Source: Paulinella micropora (lineage: Eukaryota > Cercozoa > Imbricatea > Euglyphida). Taken from it: 33,989 bases of DNA. The stretch covers positions 91,848-125,836 of the forward strand of contig BJOX01000341.1 of assembly GCA_009731375.1 (NCBI GenBank), written 5' to 3'. The notes under the pieces are model-generated. The model searched no databases, had not been told where the DNA came from, and saw only the letters and a program-made list of their open reading frames with translations. The translations under genes and the position numbers were made by a program. The stretch's first letter is position 1. The number at the start of each line of letters is the position of its first letter. Below are positions 20,713 through 27,490 of the stretch, one piece after another.

Positions 20713-21531
20713 CTGTCTGTCTGACTGTCTGGCAGATAGACATATACATACATACATACATACATACATACATACACATACAAAAACACAGCGCCTACGC
20801 GAATGACCTACACATAGCCGCGCAGAGTAAGATTGCTGCATTTTCTATAGCTCATATAATATGTATGTTGTTAGGCATCTCCCGGGCGGTCCGCGCAGTG
20901 TGAAGAAGCGGTGCGCGCATATTTCTTCCCGGAAAGCTTACCACATCACAAGCCACAAGGTTCTTGTCTTGTCTTGTCTTGTCTTGTCTTGTCTTGTCTT
21001 GTGTCTTCTTCCCGGAAAGCTCACCACAAATACAAGGTTTCCTGAACAGACCATGCATGCGTTACATGTGTGCCTGTCACCCTTGGCTGGCCTGATTCTT
21101 GCAGGGTAGGCATCTCATGACGTGTTCGTTCGATCAGGAAAAATATAAGACAAGGCAAGGCAAGACAAGACGAGATATTAAGACAAGACAAAACAAGACA
21201 AAACAAGACAATACAAGACAGACTAGAGGGTGGGCTGGCGTGTCGTGGCAGGGCTGCTGGAGCCGTGCGCTTTGTCTGCAGCCAATGCATTCTGGCCGCT
21301 GCACGCCAGCGCGCTGCATGCCAGGCGATCGCTGCTCAACACACACCAGGTGCGCTAGCTAGTTAGGTAGCCAGCTGTAGGCAGGTAGGTATCAACCCGC
21401 CATACATGCATACATACATACATATGCACGCCTAGGAGGCGGTGCTGACGTGCCGTTTTCACCCGCAGCGTCCCGAGCTGGTGTCTGGCGGGCTGGGCGG
21501 CCAGCTGGTCTTCTACGCGCCCCGCCTGTAG
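5835..21531 (+). CDS. DCAF10: DCAF10/WDR32-like WD40 protein, multi-exon gene (5' end missing)
   Basis: Probable substrate receptor of the CUL4-DDB1 ubiquitin ligase. It was assembled by eye from 23 exons whose phases agree at every junction: 5835-5875, 6148-6209, 6575-6611, 7100-7133, 7703-7764, 9287-9309, 9798-9986, 10085-10198, 11043-11144, 11255-11621, 12224-12267, 12474-12528, 12992-13056, 13279-14422, 15489-16207, 17021-17060, 17446-17504, 17835-18383, 18544-18582, 18856-18907, 19252-19299, 21252-21349, 21436-21531. Family hallmarks are a VFNAEY strand, [14 protein letters not shown], the DWD/WDxR box [39 protein letters not shown], and a C-terminus ([17 protein letters not shown]) that parallels vertebrate DCAF10. 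The predicted product is about 1345 residues, against roughly 560 in mammals. The excess is low-complexity sequence between the two halves of the propeller. The initiator exon is not seen. The identification rests on remembered family features, not on a search. Confidence 0.8.
5876..6147. repeat. Intron of (TATG)n with CATG variants
   Basis: The intron between the first two exons runs from GTATGT to TATGTAG and is made of TATG repeats with a few GTTTGCATGCATG variants. The donor and acceptor are themselves repeat-like (GTATGT, ATGTAG). Confidence 0.85.
6148..6209 (+). CDS. DCAF10: DCAF10-like exon: first propeller strand
   Basis: 62 nt encode [20 protein letters not shown] plus a final Leu, matching the family pattern GAVFNLEYSPDGSVL at the start of the first WD repeat. 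The donor GTTGTG is chosen because it puts the junction in phase 0 with the next exon (LL / VAVCEDG). Reading on instead runs into the GATA repeat. Confidence 0.8.
6210..6574. repeat. Intron of (GATA)n and (TG)n
   Basis: About 300 bp of TAGA/GATA repeat with a short GGTA variant block at 6379-6410, followed by a TG tract. The acceptor is GTTAG. Confidence 0.9.
6575..6611 (+). CDS. DCAF10: DCAF10-like exon: [12 protein letters not shown]
   Basis: 37 nt from phase 0 to phase 1. The product [12 protein letters not shown] follows QGQLL and matches the family's TVACEQTEVLLFD strand. The acceptor is TTAG and the donor GTAGCA. Confidence 0.76.
6612..7099. repeat. Intron with CATA and TG tracts and a duplicated segment
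   Basis: CATA repeats (6625-6860) are followed by GT tracts. A degenerate segment of about 30 bp (GCGCTTGTTTGCCTGTTGTT at 6892 and GCGCCTGTTTGCCTGTCGTT at 7024) occurs twice, 132 bp apart, which suggests a local tandem duplication upstream of the next exon. Confidence 0.8.
7100..7133 (+). CDS. DCAF10: DCAF10-like exon: blade linker
   Basis: 34 nt from phase 1 to phase 2 read [11 protein letters not shown], lying where DCAF10 has the DPISSKHIKTLSE loop. GTGTGTAG precedes it and the donor is GTGCGC, the same donor hexamer used by two other exons of this gene. Sequence similarity is weak; the call depends on correct phase on both sides. Confidence 0.66.
7134..7461. repeat. Intron segment of (TATG)n and (TG)n
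   Basis: TATG repeats at about 7160-7320, unique sequence at 7340-7425, then a GT tract leading to the first decayed copy of the next exon. Confidence 0.85.
7462..7667 (+). pseudogene. Three decayed tandem copies of the [11 protein letters not shown] exon
   Basis: Copies start at 7462, 7532 and 7634, each after a TG tract ending in TAG or CAG. Each repeats the first 35-40 nt of the true exon at 7703 (AGGGCACGAGCCTGCACC type), then breaks off. They carry substitutions and stop codons (for example TAG or TGA soon after the copied part). A further fragment lies downstream at 7886. These are exon fossils inside the intron. Confidence 0.8.
7703..7764 (+). CDS. DCAF10: DCAF10-like exon: [20 protein letters not shown]
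   Basis: 62 nt from phase 2 to phase 1. The product matches the family's AHEDCVNNIRFLDNRLFATC strand, and the glycine completed at the junction leads into SDDFTLK. It is the only complete member of a five-copy array. The acceptor is GTGGTAG and the donor GTCACA. Confidence 0.86.
7765..9286. repeat. Intron, 1.5 kb, mostly microsatellite
   Basis: (CTAT)n occupies 7780-7883 and 7951-8228. A partial copy of the previous exon lies at 7886-7932. (GATA)n follows at 8295-8350, then 370 bp of unique sequence including a 21-bp tandem duplication (8618-8638 and 8639-8659). (AGT/AGC)n runs from 8758 to 9236. The acceptor is a pyrimidine-rich tract ending CTGCAG. Confidence 0.85.
9287..9309 (+). CDS. DCAF10: DCAF10-like micro-exon: SDDFTLK
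   Basis: Only 23 nt, from phase 1 to phase 0. It completes GSDDFTLK immediately before TWDLRR, equivalent to CSDDTTIAL-WDLRK of the family. CTGCAG acceptor and AAG/GTGCGC donor. Confidence 0.87.
9310..9797. other. Intron with CATA, CTG and TTG tracts
   Basis: A short CATA block (9345-9400), unique C/T-rich sequence, then TGCTGCTGC/TTGTTG repeats that form the polypyrimidine tract before TTTGCAG. Confidence 0.8.
9798..9986 (+). CDS. DCAF10: DCAF10-like exon with DWD/WDxR box
   Basis: 63 codons in phase 0. It begins [22 protein letters not shown] is the DDB1-docking WDxR motif of DCAF proteins, preceded by the conserved SDD of the micro-exon. It continues THWVKNLE, then a GC-rich family-divergent insert (Gly/Ala/Arg/Pro), and ends LLSAGFDGT, a WD-repeat strand. 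This is the best-supported exon in the window. Confidence 0.93.
9987..10084 (+). other. 98-bp intron made only of a (CTAT)n repeat
   Basis: The sequence between two well-supported exons is exactly GT, then 23 CTAT units, then CTAG. The flanking codons join in phase 0 to give the WD signature FDGT/VRLWD. The repeat supplies both splice dinucleotides; there is no other sequence in the intron. Confidence 0.9.
10085..10198 (+). CDS. DCAF10: DCAF10-like exon: [10 protein letters not shown]...VTPDKQTMV
   Basis: 38 codons in phase 0. It opens with VRLWDVHR, a canonical WD-repeat end, and finishes [17 protein letters not shown], parallel to the family's RMRLTPDCSKMLIST. The donor GTACGC is followed by CATA repeat. 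Confidence 0.91.
10199..10488. repeat. Intron segment of (CATA)n and (CTTA)n
   Basis: CATA repeats with a CTTA block at about 10270-10326 and CATG variants. It ends at the first decayed copy of the next exon. Confidence 0.9.
10489..10980 (+). pseudogene. Five decayed tandem copies of the [15 protein letters not shown] exon
   Basis: Copies begin at 10489, 10594, 10695, 10795 and 10928, after TCAG, CTAG, TCAAG, TCAG and TTAG. Each repeats GTCTGTTC...GCGC..GGTCG.AG.T..TTGATCCACGA with substitutions and is separated by CATA or CACA tracts. Some carry indels that break the frame. The intact sixth copy is the exon at 11043. The period is about 100-130 bp. Confidence 0.85.
11043..11144 (+). CDS. 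DCAF10: DCAF10-like exon: [15 protein letters not shown]
   Basis: 34 codons in phase 0. [20 protein letters not shown] aligns with the family's STSSGYLLILHDLDLTKS strand. It ends in an acidic piece, LIEFDSEQ, before donor GTGACT. It is the last and only full-length member of the six-copy array. Confidence 0.87.
11145..11254. other. Short intron with TATA and TATG repeats
   Basis: 110 bp from GTGACT to CATGTAG with an ATATAT block and GTATGTAT repeats. Confidence 0.75.
11255..11621 (+). CDS. DCAF10: DCAF10-like exon with poly-Ser tract
   Basis: 367 nt from phase 0 to phase 1. It reads [20 protein letters not shown], then about 60 mostly Ser residues coded by TTC/TCC repeats (read TCT/TCC), then [35 protein letters not shown]. 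Human DCAF10 also has a Ser-rich stretch after this blade, so the position fits. An alternative is that the TTC/TCC tract plus CCTACAG is an intron 3' end, but no donor with matching phase is evident. Confidence 0.62.
11622..12223. repeat. Intron with AAC, GA and a TTCTGTC-like minisatellite
   Basis: (AAC)n at 11627-11660, GA at 11663-11705 and 11735-11765, with two copies of ATCTCAANCCATTTTGATGC (11706 and 11765). Then 400 bp of degenerate 7-bp TTCTGTC units (11805-12215) act as a giant polypyrimidine tract before TTCCAG. Confidence 0.85.
12224..12267 (+). CDS. DCAF10: DCAF10-like exon: [14 protein letters not shown]
   Basis: 44 nt, phase 1 to phase 0, product (G)[14 protein letters not shown]. 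Consensus TTCCAG acceptor and GTATGT donor. It lies in the variable middle of the protein, where family similarity is not traceable; the call rests on splice sites and phase. Confidence 0.65.
12268..12473. repeat. Intron of (TATC)n
   Basis: 206 bp, almost entirely TATC repeat, with GTATGT at the start and an AT-rich ATATGTTATATAG end. Confidence 0.9.
12474..12528 (+). CDS. DCAF10: DCAF10-like exon: [18 protein letters not shown]
   Basis: 55 nt from phase 0 to phase 1, flanked by TATATAG and GTCTTG. The middle-region sequence is not alignable with known relatives, but the phase fits both neighbours. Confidence 0.65.
12529..12710. repeat. Intron segment of TTG, TCG and CGTCAT repeats
   Basis: TTGTTG then GTCGTC/GTCATTGTCG repeats, leading to the first copy of the DRKLARG exon start. 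Confidence 0.75.
12711..12991 (+). pseudogene. Four decayed tandem copies of the DRKLARG exon start
   Basis: ATGTAG/ACCGCAAGCT recurs at 12711, 12786, 12840 and 12933 before the true exon at 12992. Each unit includes the acceptor region (GTTTGCTTGTTTGTTGCATGTAG type), about 10-20 nt of exon, and then CTTGTCGTCGTCTCAC sequence. Periods are 54-93 bp. Only the acceptor and the first codons are copied. Confidence 0.82.
12992..13056 (+). CDS. DCAF10: DCAF10-like exon: [20 protein letters not shown]
   Basis: 65 nt from phase 1 to phase 0, finishing GEE before donor GTAGGT. A basic helix-like piece of the middle region. It is the last and complete copy of its five-member array. Confidence 0.66.
13057..13278. 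repeat. Intron of CTGT, AAGT and TATG repeats
   Basis: Consecutive blocks of GTCT, GTAA and GTAT repeats, all of which contain GT. The acceptor is GTGTGTAG. Confidence 0.85.
13279..14422 (+). CDS. DCAF10: DCAF10-like giant exon: Gln/Arg/Glu coiled-coil and poly-Ser
   Basis: 1144 nt, phase 0 to phase 1, open throughout (381 codons). It starts [20 protein letters not shown], followed by about 90 residues of 12-bp-period RQHE/RNQE repeats. Then comes a [16 protein letters not shown] region likely to form a coiled coil, then about 130 residues, mainly Ser, from a TTC/TCC tract. The tail is [12 protein letters not shown] donor GTCTAC at 14423 is chosen because it joins [11 protein letters not shown] of the next exon in phase. 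It is possible that the TTC tract is really an intron acceptor region. Confidence 0.58.
14423..14684. pseudogene. Intron with decayed copies of the SPAWQLDW exon start
   Basis: A CATG block (14430-14465) is followed by two copies of CACAG/CCTC.CCCGCCTG.GAGCTGG (14486, 14570), each trailed by TTGTCTATCTAT, AATAACTGTCT and CT-rich sequence, then a poly-C run that enters the gap. Confidence 0.8.
14685..15102. other. Assembly gap (418 N)
   Basis: An N run preceded by CT repeat and poly-C. It lies within an exon-start array, so additional copies may be hidden. The size may be only an estimate. Confidence 0.99.
15103..15488. pseudogene. More decayed exon-start copies with CT tracts
   Basis: Copies of CAG/CCTCTCCCGC.TGGCAG.TGG lie at 15151, 15225 and 15380. 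Each is followed by ATCTAATGACTGTCT-like sequence and (CT)n. The final one merges into the true exon at 15489. Confidence 0.83.
15489..16207 (+). CDS. DCAF10: DCAF10-like large exon: Glu/Ala/Lys and Arg-Glu repeats
   Basis: 719 nt from phase 1 to phase 0. The opening [20 protein letters not shown] resembles the family's LHPKGWATLLRC segment. It continues with a long acidic region from GAA/GAG/GCA repeats, including a poly-Glu run near 15855-15907. A charged 12-bp-period section ([11 protein letters not shown] type, 15990-16080) follows, and the exon ends [19 protein letters not shown]. Donor GTACAA. The whole stretch is open and probably forms a charged helix or coiled coil. Confidence 0.63.
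16208..16361. repeat. Intron segment of TTATG-type repeats
   Basis: Degenerate ATGTTATGT repeats. The same sequence separates all members of the following array. Confidence 0.8.
16362..17020 (+). pseudogene. Five tandem copies of the [13 protein letters not shown] exon
   Basis: Copies lie near 16362, 16522, 16668, 16790 and 16902, with the sixth at 17021 taken as the exon. The unit is about 110-160 bp: TTATGT repeat, GTGATGCAG, then GCCGGCGACGCAGG.CTGGT, CGAGC. The fourth copy (16790-16825) remains open with an in-phase GTATGG donor ([12 protein letters not shown]), so it could still be spliced. Others have TAG stops or lost acceptors. Confidence 0.8.
17021..17060 (+). CDS. DCAF10: DCAF10-like small exon: [13 protein letters not shown]
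   Basis: 40 nt, phase 0 to phase 1. GATGCAG acceptor and consensus GTATGT donor. Acidic, middle-region sequence; called from its splice sites, phase and conservation among its tandem copies. Confidence 0.63.
17061..17445. pseudogene. Intron with CATA block and two decayed copies of the next exon
   Basis: CATA repeats (17068-17190). Then copies of ACGTC.GA.GAGCTCTCCGAAGAGTC at 17226 and 17333 are separated by about 100 bp of CACATACACGTAT and TATGC sequence. The full exon follows at 17446. Confidence 0.78.
17446..17504 (+). CDS. DCAF10: DCAF10-like acidic exon: [19 protein letters not shown]
   Basis: 59 nt, phase 1 to phase 0. The product is rich in Asp, Glu and Ser. Acceptor GTTAG, donor GTAGCA. 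It fits the acidic stretch around SSNSDDEEW in the family. Confidence 0.62.
17505..17834. repeat. Intron of (TATG)n with two acidic exon-like islands
   Basis: Two islands share GAGTCT.ACGCC.GCGAGGAGG. The segment 17586-17612 (SHACEEEGR, then GTATGT) and the segment 17720-17752 ([11 protein letters not shown], then GTATGT) are both in phase 0 at each end. They could be cassette exons or decayed relatives of the preceding acidic exon. Neither is needed to keep the frame. Confidence 0.6.
17835..18383 (+). CDS. DCAF10: DCAF10-like exon with AGT-coded poly-Ser
   Basis: 183 codons in phase 0. It begins [20 protein letters not shown], then has about 100 residues of Ser with Asn, Thr, Gly and Arg interruptions coded by AGT repeats. 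It resumes [20 protein letters not shown] and ends [13 protein letters not shown], resembling the family's SDDEEWTCVYEF. Excising the AGT tract as an intron would break the frame (a GT donor would be phase 1 and an AG acceptor phase 2), so it is read as coding. Confidence 0.68.
18384..18543. other. Short intron with (TTTTC)n
   Basis: 160 bp from GTCCCA to GGCCAG with a CTTTT block at 18411-18452 and CTGT repeats. Confidence 0.78.
18544..18582 (+). CDS. DCAF10: DCAF10-like exon: [13 protein letters not shown]
   Basis: 13 codons in phase 0, matching the family's SPRCSLRLTHYIEE, which leads into the last WD blades. GGCCAG acceptor, CAG/GTCACA donor. Confidence 0.8.
18583..18855. other. Intron with little repeat
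   Basis: About 270 bp of mostly unique sequence, one of the few non-repeat introns in this gene. The acceptor is GTGGCAG. Nothing else is recognised in it. Confidence 0.75.
18856..18907 (+). CDS. DCAF10: DCAF10-like exon: [17 protein letters not shown]
   Basis: 52 nt, phase 0 to phase 1. [12 protein letters not shown] is the counterpart of the highly conserved GYIKELCFSPDG motif of DCAF10. Confidence 0.9.
18908..19251. other. Intron with a GA tract
   Basis: Unique sequence with (GA)n at 19089-19133. A segment at 19199-19216 is the reverse complement of one at 8664-8680. Confidence 0.78.
19252..19299 (+). CDS. DCAF10: DCAF10-like exon: [15 protein letters not shown]
   Basis: 48 nt, phase 1 to phase 1. 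With the preceding FSPCG it gives [20 protein letters not shown], parallel to FSPDGRMISSPHGYGIRLLG in the family. It can splice directly to 21252 in phase. Confidence 0.9.
19300..21251. other. Long intron with candidate cassette exons and repeats
   Basis: CATA, CATC and TATG blocks (19430-19655, 19726-19890), (TAG)24 at 20641-20712, and CTTGT and ACAAG pentamer tracts at 20963-21002 and 21149-21222. Several exon-like islands are flanked by AG and GT: 19668-19725 ([20 protein letters not shown]), a duplicated pair at 19903 and 20029, 20443-20500 and 20875-20910. None resembles the family, and together they do not give a phase chain into 21252, so direct splicing from 19299 to 21252 is preferred. 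Confidence 0.6.
19903..20133 (+). repeat. Tandem duplicated exon-like unit (about 126-bp period)
   Basis: CGCAG/TGT... units at 19903 and 20029 share CAGCCAGCAAGACGAGCCAG and a GCAGCTAC.CATTGTGCT end. Both stay open in the frame RRASS.G. They resemble the decayed exon arrays elsewhere in this gene, but no parent exon with family similarity is identified. Confidence 0.6.
21252..21349 (+). CDS. DCAF10: DCAF10-like exon: [20 protein letters not shown]
   Basis: 98 nt, phase 1 to phase 0. [16 protein letters not shown]...SLLNTHQ occupies the place of the family's ELVDCLPKEASPLRVIRSLYSH. GTGGCAG acceptor and CAG/GTGCGC donor. A shorter start after TCTGCAG at 21282 keeps the same phase and is an alternative. 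Confidence 0.77.
21350..21435. other. Short last intron
   Basis: 86 bp from GTGCGC to CCTAG with a small CATA block. Confidence 0.8.
21436..21531 (+). CDS. DCAF10: DCAF10-like terminal exon with stop
   Basis: 31 codons plus [23 protein letters not shown], then [11 protein letters not shown]. This parallels NDVVLTTKFSPTHCQIASGC...VSLYQPKF, the invariant end of DCAF10, with the same distance to the stop codon. Confidence 0.92.
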   Translation, partial: EAVLTCRFHPQRPELVSGGLGGQLVFYAPRL

Positions 21532-23244
21532 CCACTGCCACTAGCAGAAAGTTCTATCTCGACACAAGTACTGTGTTGTTCTGGGTATGCTGTGCCAAGG
21601 TTTGGCGGAGTAAAAAATATACATAAATGAGAACATAATGTACCATAATAGTCTCGTGTTCTTCCCTTGCTGAAGGTGTGTCTGGCCGCGTATGTCACGT
21701 TCCGAGCCAAGCTGTCACATGAACTGGCGTTTACCACACGCATGCCATCATTATTAATATGTACAGTAACTGTTTTCAACGTTGAAGTACGTCAGTCTTG
21801 ATTTCCACCGAACGACTTTTAATATTGAAGAACCCTTGTTTTCGTAGAGTTGATCAAGACTAGTCTGCGTTGAAGGGTTTAATCATACTATGTACTGTGA
21901 CACTTAAGTTTACTCAGTGACTGTTTTTATAGCTCACGTCAATTATGCGTAACGGTCGTTTTAGGCCGCATTGCGCATCGGATCCGAACCATTGAGCAGC
22001 AGTTCAGTAGTACAGTTTAGGTACTTGAAACAGGGGGAGTATTTATTAATATAATAATACTTAAGTATTCGTACACGAGTGGCAAGTATTCCATTATTAA
22101 TAAAACGGTGCCATGATAAAGATAAAAAATCCAGAAATACTTGAAGTCAGTCTGGCTTTGTTATTGCACATTTAAGTAGATTTGACAGTTGAGAGAATCC
22201 GTCGGACTGACAGTCCAAGCTAAGAGGAGGCCCGGATTAGGCTGATATATATTAATGAGTGACTATCAAGTTTTTTTTAACAGTTTCCTTCTTCTGTTCA
22301 CAACCTGTTATTCTCTGATTTTCATTTCATGATTTCTCTTAAATGATATTTCACCGACGAGCCCCTCTGATTCACCACGAATCCGCGCCGGATGAATAGA
22401 TTGGAATCATAGTAGTAATATTAATAGTTTGCGCTACGAATTATTTTGACTACCGGTACACTGGTCGGAGGGGTTCAACTTCAAAGTGGAACTGAATCTT
22501 GGAAAGTTTGCCTCGGTCAGGTTTCAGCCCGGCAGCCTGTTTCATTTTGATCAGCTACAATGTAACACACTGGTCGTTGTGGAGGCAGCCTGAAATCACT
22601 GCGGCGGCGAGTTGGCATCTTGTGAGCCGAGCCCTCCGCAGCCAATAGTGCTCAAAGGGTGACGCGGTAGCCTGAGGAATCGGATCGACGCCACATAGCA
22701 CACTTGCACGGCTGAAGTACCAAATGAGTAAAGCGACCTTGCTCAGTGTGAAGGTCACCTTTGTTCCTGAGAGGTCCAGCCTGCCTCAAATCACACCTTC
22801 GGGTCCGCACGCTCCGTGCCCTCTCATCTCGAAGTCTTCCTTCGGACCCAAGCTTCGTAAAATTAGCCACTGAGATCAATGATCAGATTTTGGGTAGAGC
22901 GAGGTCCAGTGAAGCTTCAAGAGACCAACCCATGAAGGGGCCATCATTCAAGAAATGTCGATAGAGTTGAAGAAAGGATTGGCACTCCTGTGGTCAACAG
23001 GTATTTAACAGCCGCGTCTCATAAGTTAAGCACTACCAAAACTCAAAAAACTTCCAATATATAGGTAGTTAGGTAGATATGTGGAAAGAATGATAAACCT
23101 TCTCAAGGCATTCAGAAAATTCTTCCCCGAAGATGGGCACAGACTGACAGCAGCCAGACAAAGCAGATTCAAGTTTCGCGGGTGCCATGGCGGAACAACA
23201 GCAGGAGGGAATGCAGGACTCTGAGAGGTGCATAAACATCGAAG

Positions 23245-23247
<3 letters not shown>
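21532..23247. other. 3' flank of DCAF10-like gene, no other gene seen
   Basis: Mostly unique, moderately AT-rich sequence. No AATAAA occurs in the first 500 bp after the stop; the first is at 22099-22104, so the 3' UTR may be about 600 nt or use a variant signal. Short open frames at 22555-22964 and 21513-21779 (minus) have no recognisable product. Confidence 0.6.
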
Positions 23248-23299
<52 letters not shown>

Positions 23300-23426
23300 G
23301 AGATAGAGAGGGAGAGAGAGAGAGAGAGAGATAGAGAGAGAGAGAGAAAGAGAAAGAGAGAGAAAAAGAGAGAAAGAGAGAGGGAGAGAGAGAGAGAGAG
23401 AGAGATAAAGAGAGATAAAGAGAGAT

Positions 23427-23518
<92 letters not shown>

Positions 23519-23520
23519 TA
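23248..23520. repeat. (GA)n tract with AAAG variants
   Basis: About 270 bp of pure purine on the + strand, with GAGAAAGA and GATAAAG interruptions. Confidence 0.95.
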
Positions 23521-24310
23521 GGGCACAAGGGAGGAGGATCACAACAGCAGGAGCAAGTCACCTCGTTTGCCCGCCTACTTGTACCAGGGCGCCTGATCAG
23601 CTCATGCGCAGCTTCCTTCTCATTCTCCACCACCTTAGTCAGCATAACCCATCATGTTCTTGATAAGATGCTTCAACATCCTCCCTCGAGATCAAGAACT
23701 CGCTAGCCATACGAGGCTCCTCAGGATTGCCCTTCCTTCCCTGCTGTTGCTTCACTATTGCCCTTCTGTCCGCTATTCGCACTAATGCCCTTCTGTCCCT
23801 GCGATTTCCCCACTATGCACTGGCGTCCCTGCTATTGTCGCAATTAATGTCCAAGCATTTGCTGCACTGCAACTAGGGATTGACATGCAAGGCATACCTG
23901 CGAGGATAGCTTGGTACAGGTGAGGGAGGTGCAATAAGCCTGGAATGCCTGTGACGGGGATCCAATACACACCCAGAATCAAACTCAACCGTGGCCAATC
24001 AACAAGTTGCTTCCTTTTAGATATTTTACCAGTGATCAGTAATCTCACCTCCTGTGGTACAATTGATCACTTGAAAAACGTTGTTGTATCAAGAGCGTAG
24101 TCTTGCTGTGCGAATGTACATCGCAAGTCTACGAGCTTCTGAGTGATACCTCTGGTTGCACTTGCCATGCTGCGTTGATAACAGCGCAAGTTACACAAGC
24201 AAGAGAAGAACAAGATCTAGCCGCACAGCGAACGCTCGCGCCCAAAACACCGCACAGACTACAGGGTTTTTTACTGCTGCGCTTGAGACACTTTTCTACC
24301 CCAGCGATCT
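23521..24310. other. Unique stretch without a recognisable gene
   Basis: About 790 bp. A short ATTGCCCTTCTGTCC-like phrase is repeated around 23757-23800. Open frames on both strands (for example 23782-24048 minus) lack family similarity and are interrupted. No RNA gene was recognised. Confidence 0.55.
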
Positions 24311-25265
<955 letters not shown>

Positions 25266-25912
25266 CCGTGAGGAAGAAGAAGAATATGAAAAAGAAGAAG
25301 AAGAAGAAGAAGAAGAAGAAGAAGAAGAAGAAGAAGAAGAAGAAGAAGAAGAAGAAGAAGAAGAAGAAGGAGAAGAAGAAGGAGGAGGAGGAGGAGGAGG
25401 AGGAGAAGAAGAAGAAGAAGAAGAAGAAGAAGAAGAAGAAGAAGAAGAAGAAGAAGAAGAAGAAGAAGAAGAAGAAGAAGAAGAAGAAGAAGAAGAAGAA
25501 GAAGAAGAAGAAGATGATGATGATGATGATGATGAGATGATGAAGAAGAAGAAGAAGAAGAAGAAGAAGAAGAAGAAGAAGGAGAAGAATAAGGAGGAGG
25601 AGGAGGAGGAGGAGGAGAAGAAGAAGAAGAAGAAGAAGAAGAAGAAGAAGAAGAAGAAGAAGAAGAAGAAGAAGAAGAAGAAGAAGAAGAAGAAGAAGAA
25701 GAAGAAGAAGAGGAGAAGGAGAAGGAGGAGGAGGAGGAGGAGGAGGAGGAGAAGAAGAAGAAGAAGAAGAAGAAGAAGAAGAAGAAGAAGAAAAAAAAAG
25801 AAGAAGAAGAAGAAGAAGAAGAAGAAGAAGAAGAAGAAGAAGAAGAAGAAGAAGAAGGAGAAGAAGGAGGAGGAGGAGGAGGATGAAGAGGAGGAGGAGG
25901 AGGAGGAGGAGG
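25266..25912. repeat. (GAA/GGA)n purine tract, about 650 bp
   Basis: Almost pure GAA on the + strand, with GGA blocks at about 25380, 25590, 25725 and 25865 and a GAT block at 25513-25538. The GGA/GAA alternation recurs with similar spacing, indicating duplication of larger segments. Confidence 0.95.
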
Positions 25913-26104
25913 TCGTCTTTCCCAGGGAACGTATTTACGTTTGAGGAAGTTCCGCTTGACCATAAGGCACAATCGGCGTGGGCAAAACTTCCCTTTTCAA
26001 ATGGGCCTAAGGACAAAGGAAATAACAAACAATCGATTGCCTTGGAAGTTCACGTATTCATCATTGTTGTTGAAGACTTCCAGGTGATTAGGTTTTATAA
26101 AAAG

Positions 26105-26106
<2 letters not shown>
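25913..26106. other. Unique spacer
   Basis: About 190 bp of non-repeat sequence with no open frame or RNA gene recognised. Confidence 0.7.
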
Positions 26107-26930
<824 letters not shown>

Positions 26931-27199
26931 AGATGGATAGATATATAGATAGAGAGAGAGAGAACAGAGCAGAACAAGAAAGCAGTAAGGAGCATAGAAA
27001 CAGACATGAAGACGTAGGCAGACAGCACACGCAAACGCATGGACAGACGAGAAGGGACTGCGTATGCACGACCAAGAACGTGATAGTTACGTGGGCTCGA
27101 AACAATGCGGCAACCACTGTTTTATGAATGAGGGTGGGAGCATTCGCTGAGCACGAACACAGTCCATAAGGTGGGGTTATATATATGTGTGTGTATATA

Positions 27200-27490
27200 T
27201 TATACACTTTCTTGCTGTTTCTTTAGTAAATGCTCTTTGAGCTTAATCTTGAAACCATTAAGATTCTTCGTCTGTGTGACGTCTTTAGGTAGCTTAAGTA
27301 CTAGCTTATTAAATATGATCGTATTAATCTGTGTATAGTAAGCACTAGTTGTGTCAAGAAATTGTTTGTTCTGCTTTGAGTAACGGGTATTATGGTTATG
27401 TATTTTACTAGTGGGTGTGAAGGTGTTGTCATGATAGGGTCTGTCTTGGGTCTTCTGTGTGTTGGGATGAAAGTATGTACCTCTATACAC
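27200..27490 (-). mobile_element. LINE-type retrotransposon 3' fragment (reverse transcriptase C-terminus)
   Basis: A 96-residue open frame. It contains the motif NHNTRYSKQN, a central LPKDV segment and a closing FKIKLKEHLL before the stop. This order is typical of the extreme C-terminus of reverse transcriptases of invertebrate non-LTR elements, downstream of the catalytic domain. No catalytic motif is present, so the copy is truncated at its 5' end (upstream is unrelated). The 3' side runs straight into a TATA/CACA tract. Confidence 0.75.

Noticed and set aside
21513-21779. 88-residue minus-strand open frame over the last exon and 3' flank
   Set aside because: It overlaps the antisense of the well-supported terminal exon and has no recognisable motif.
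22555-22964. Short frames on both strands in the 3' flank
   Set aside because: Mutually overlapping, no family similarity, no splice context.
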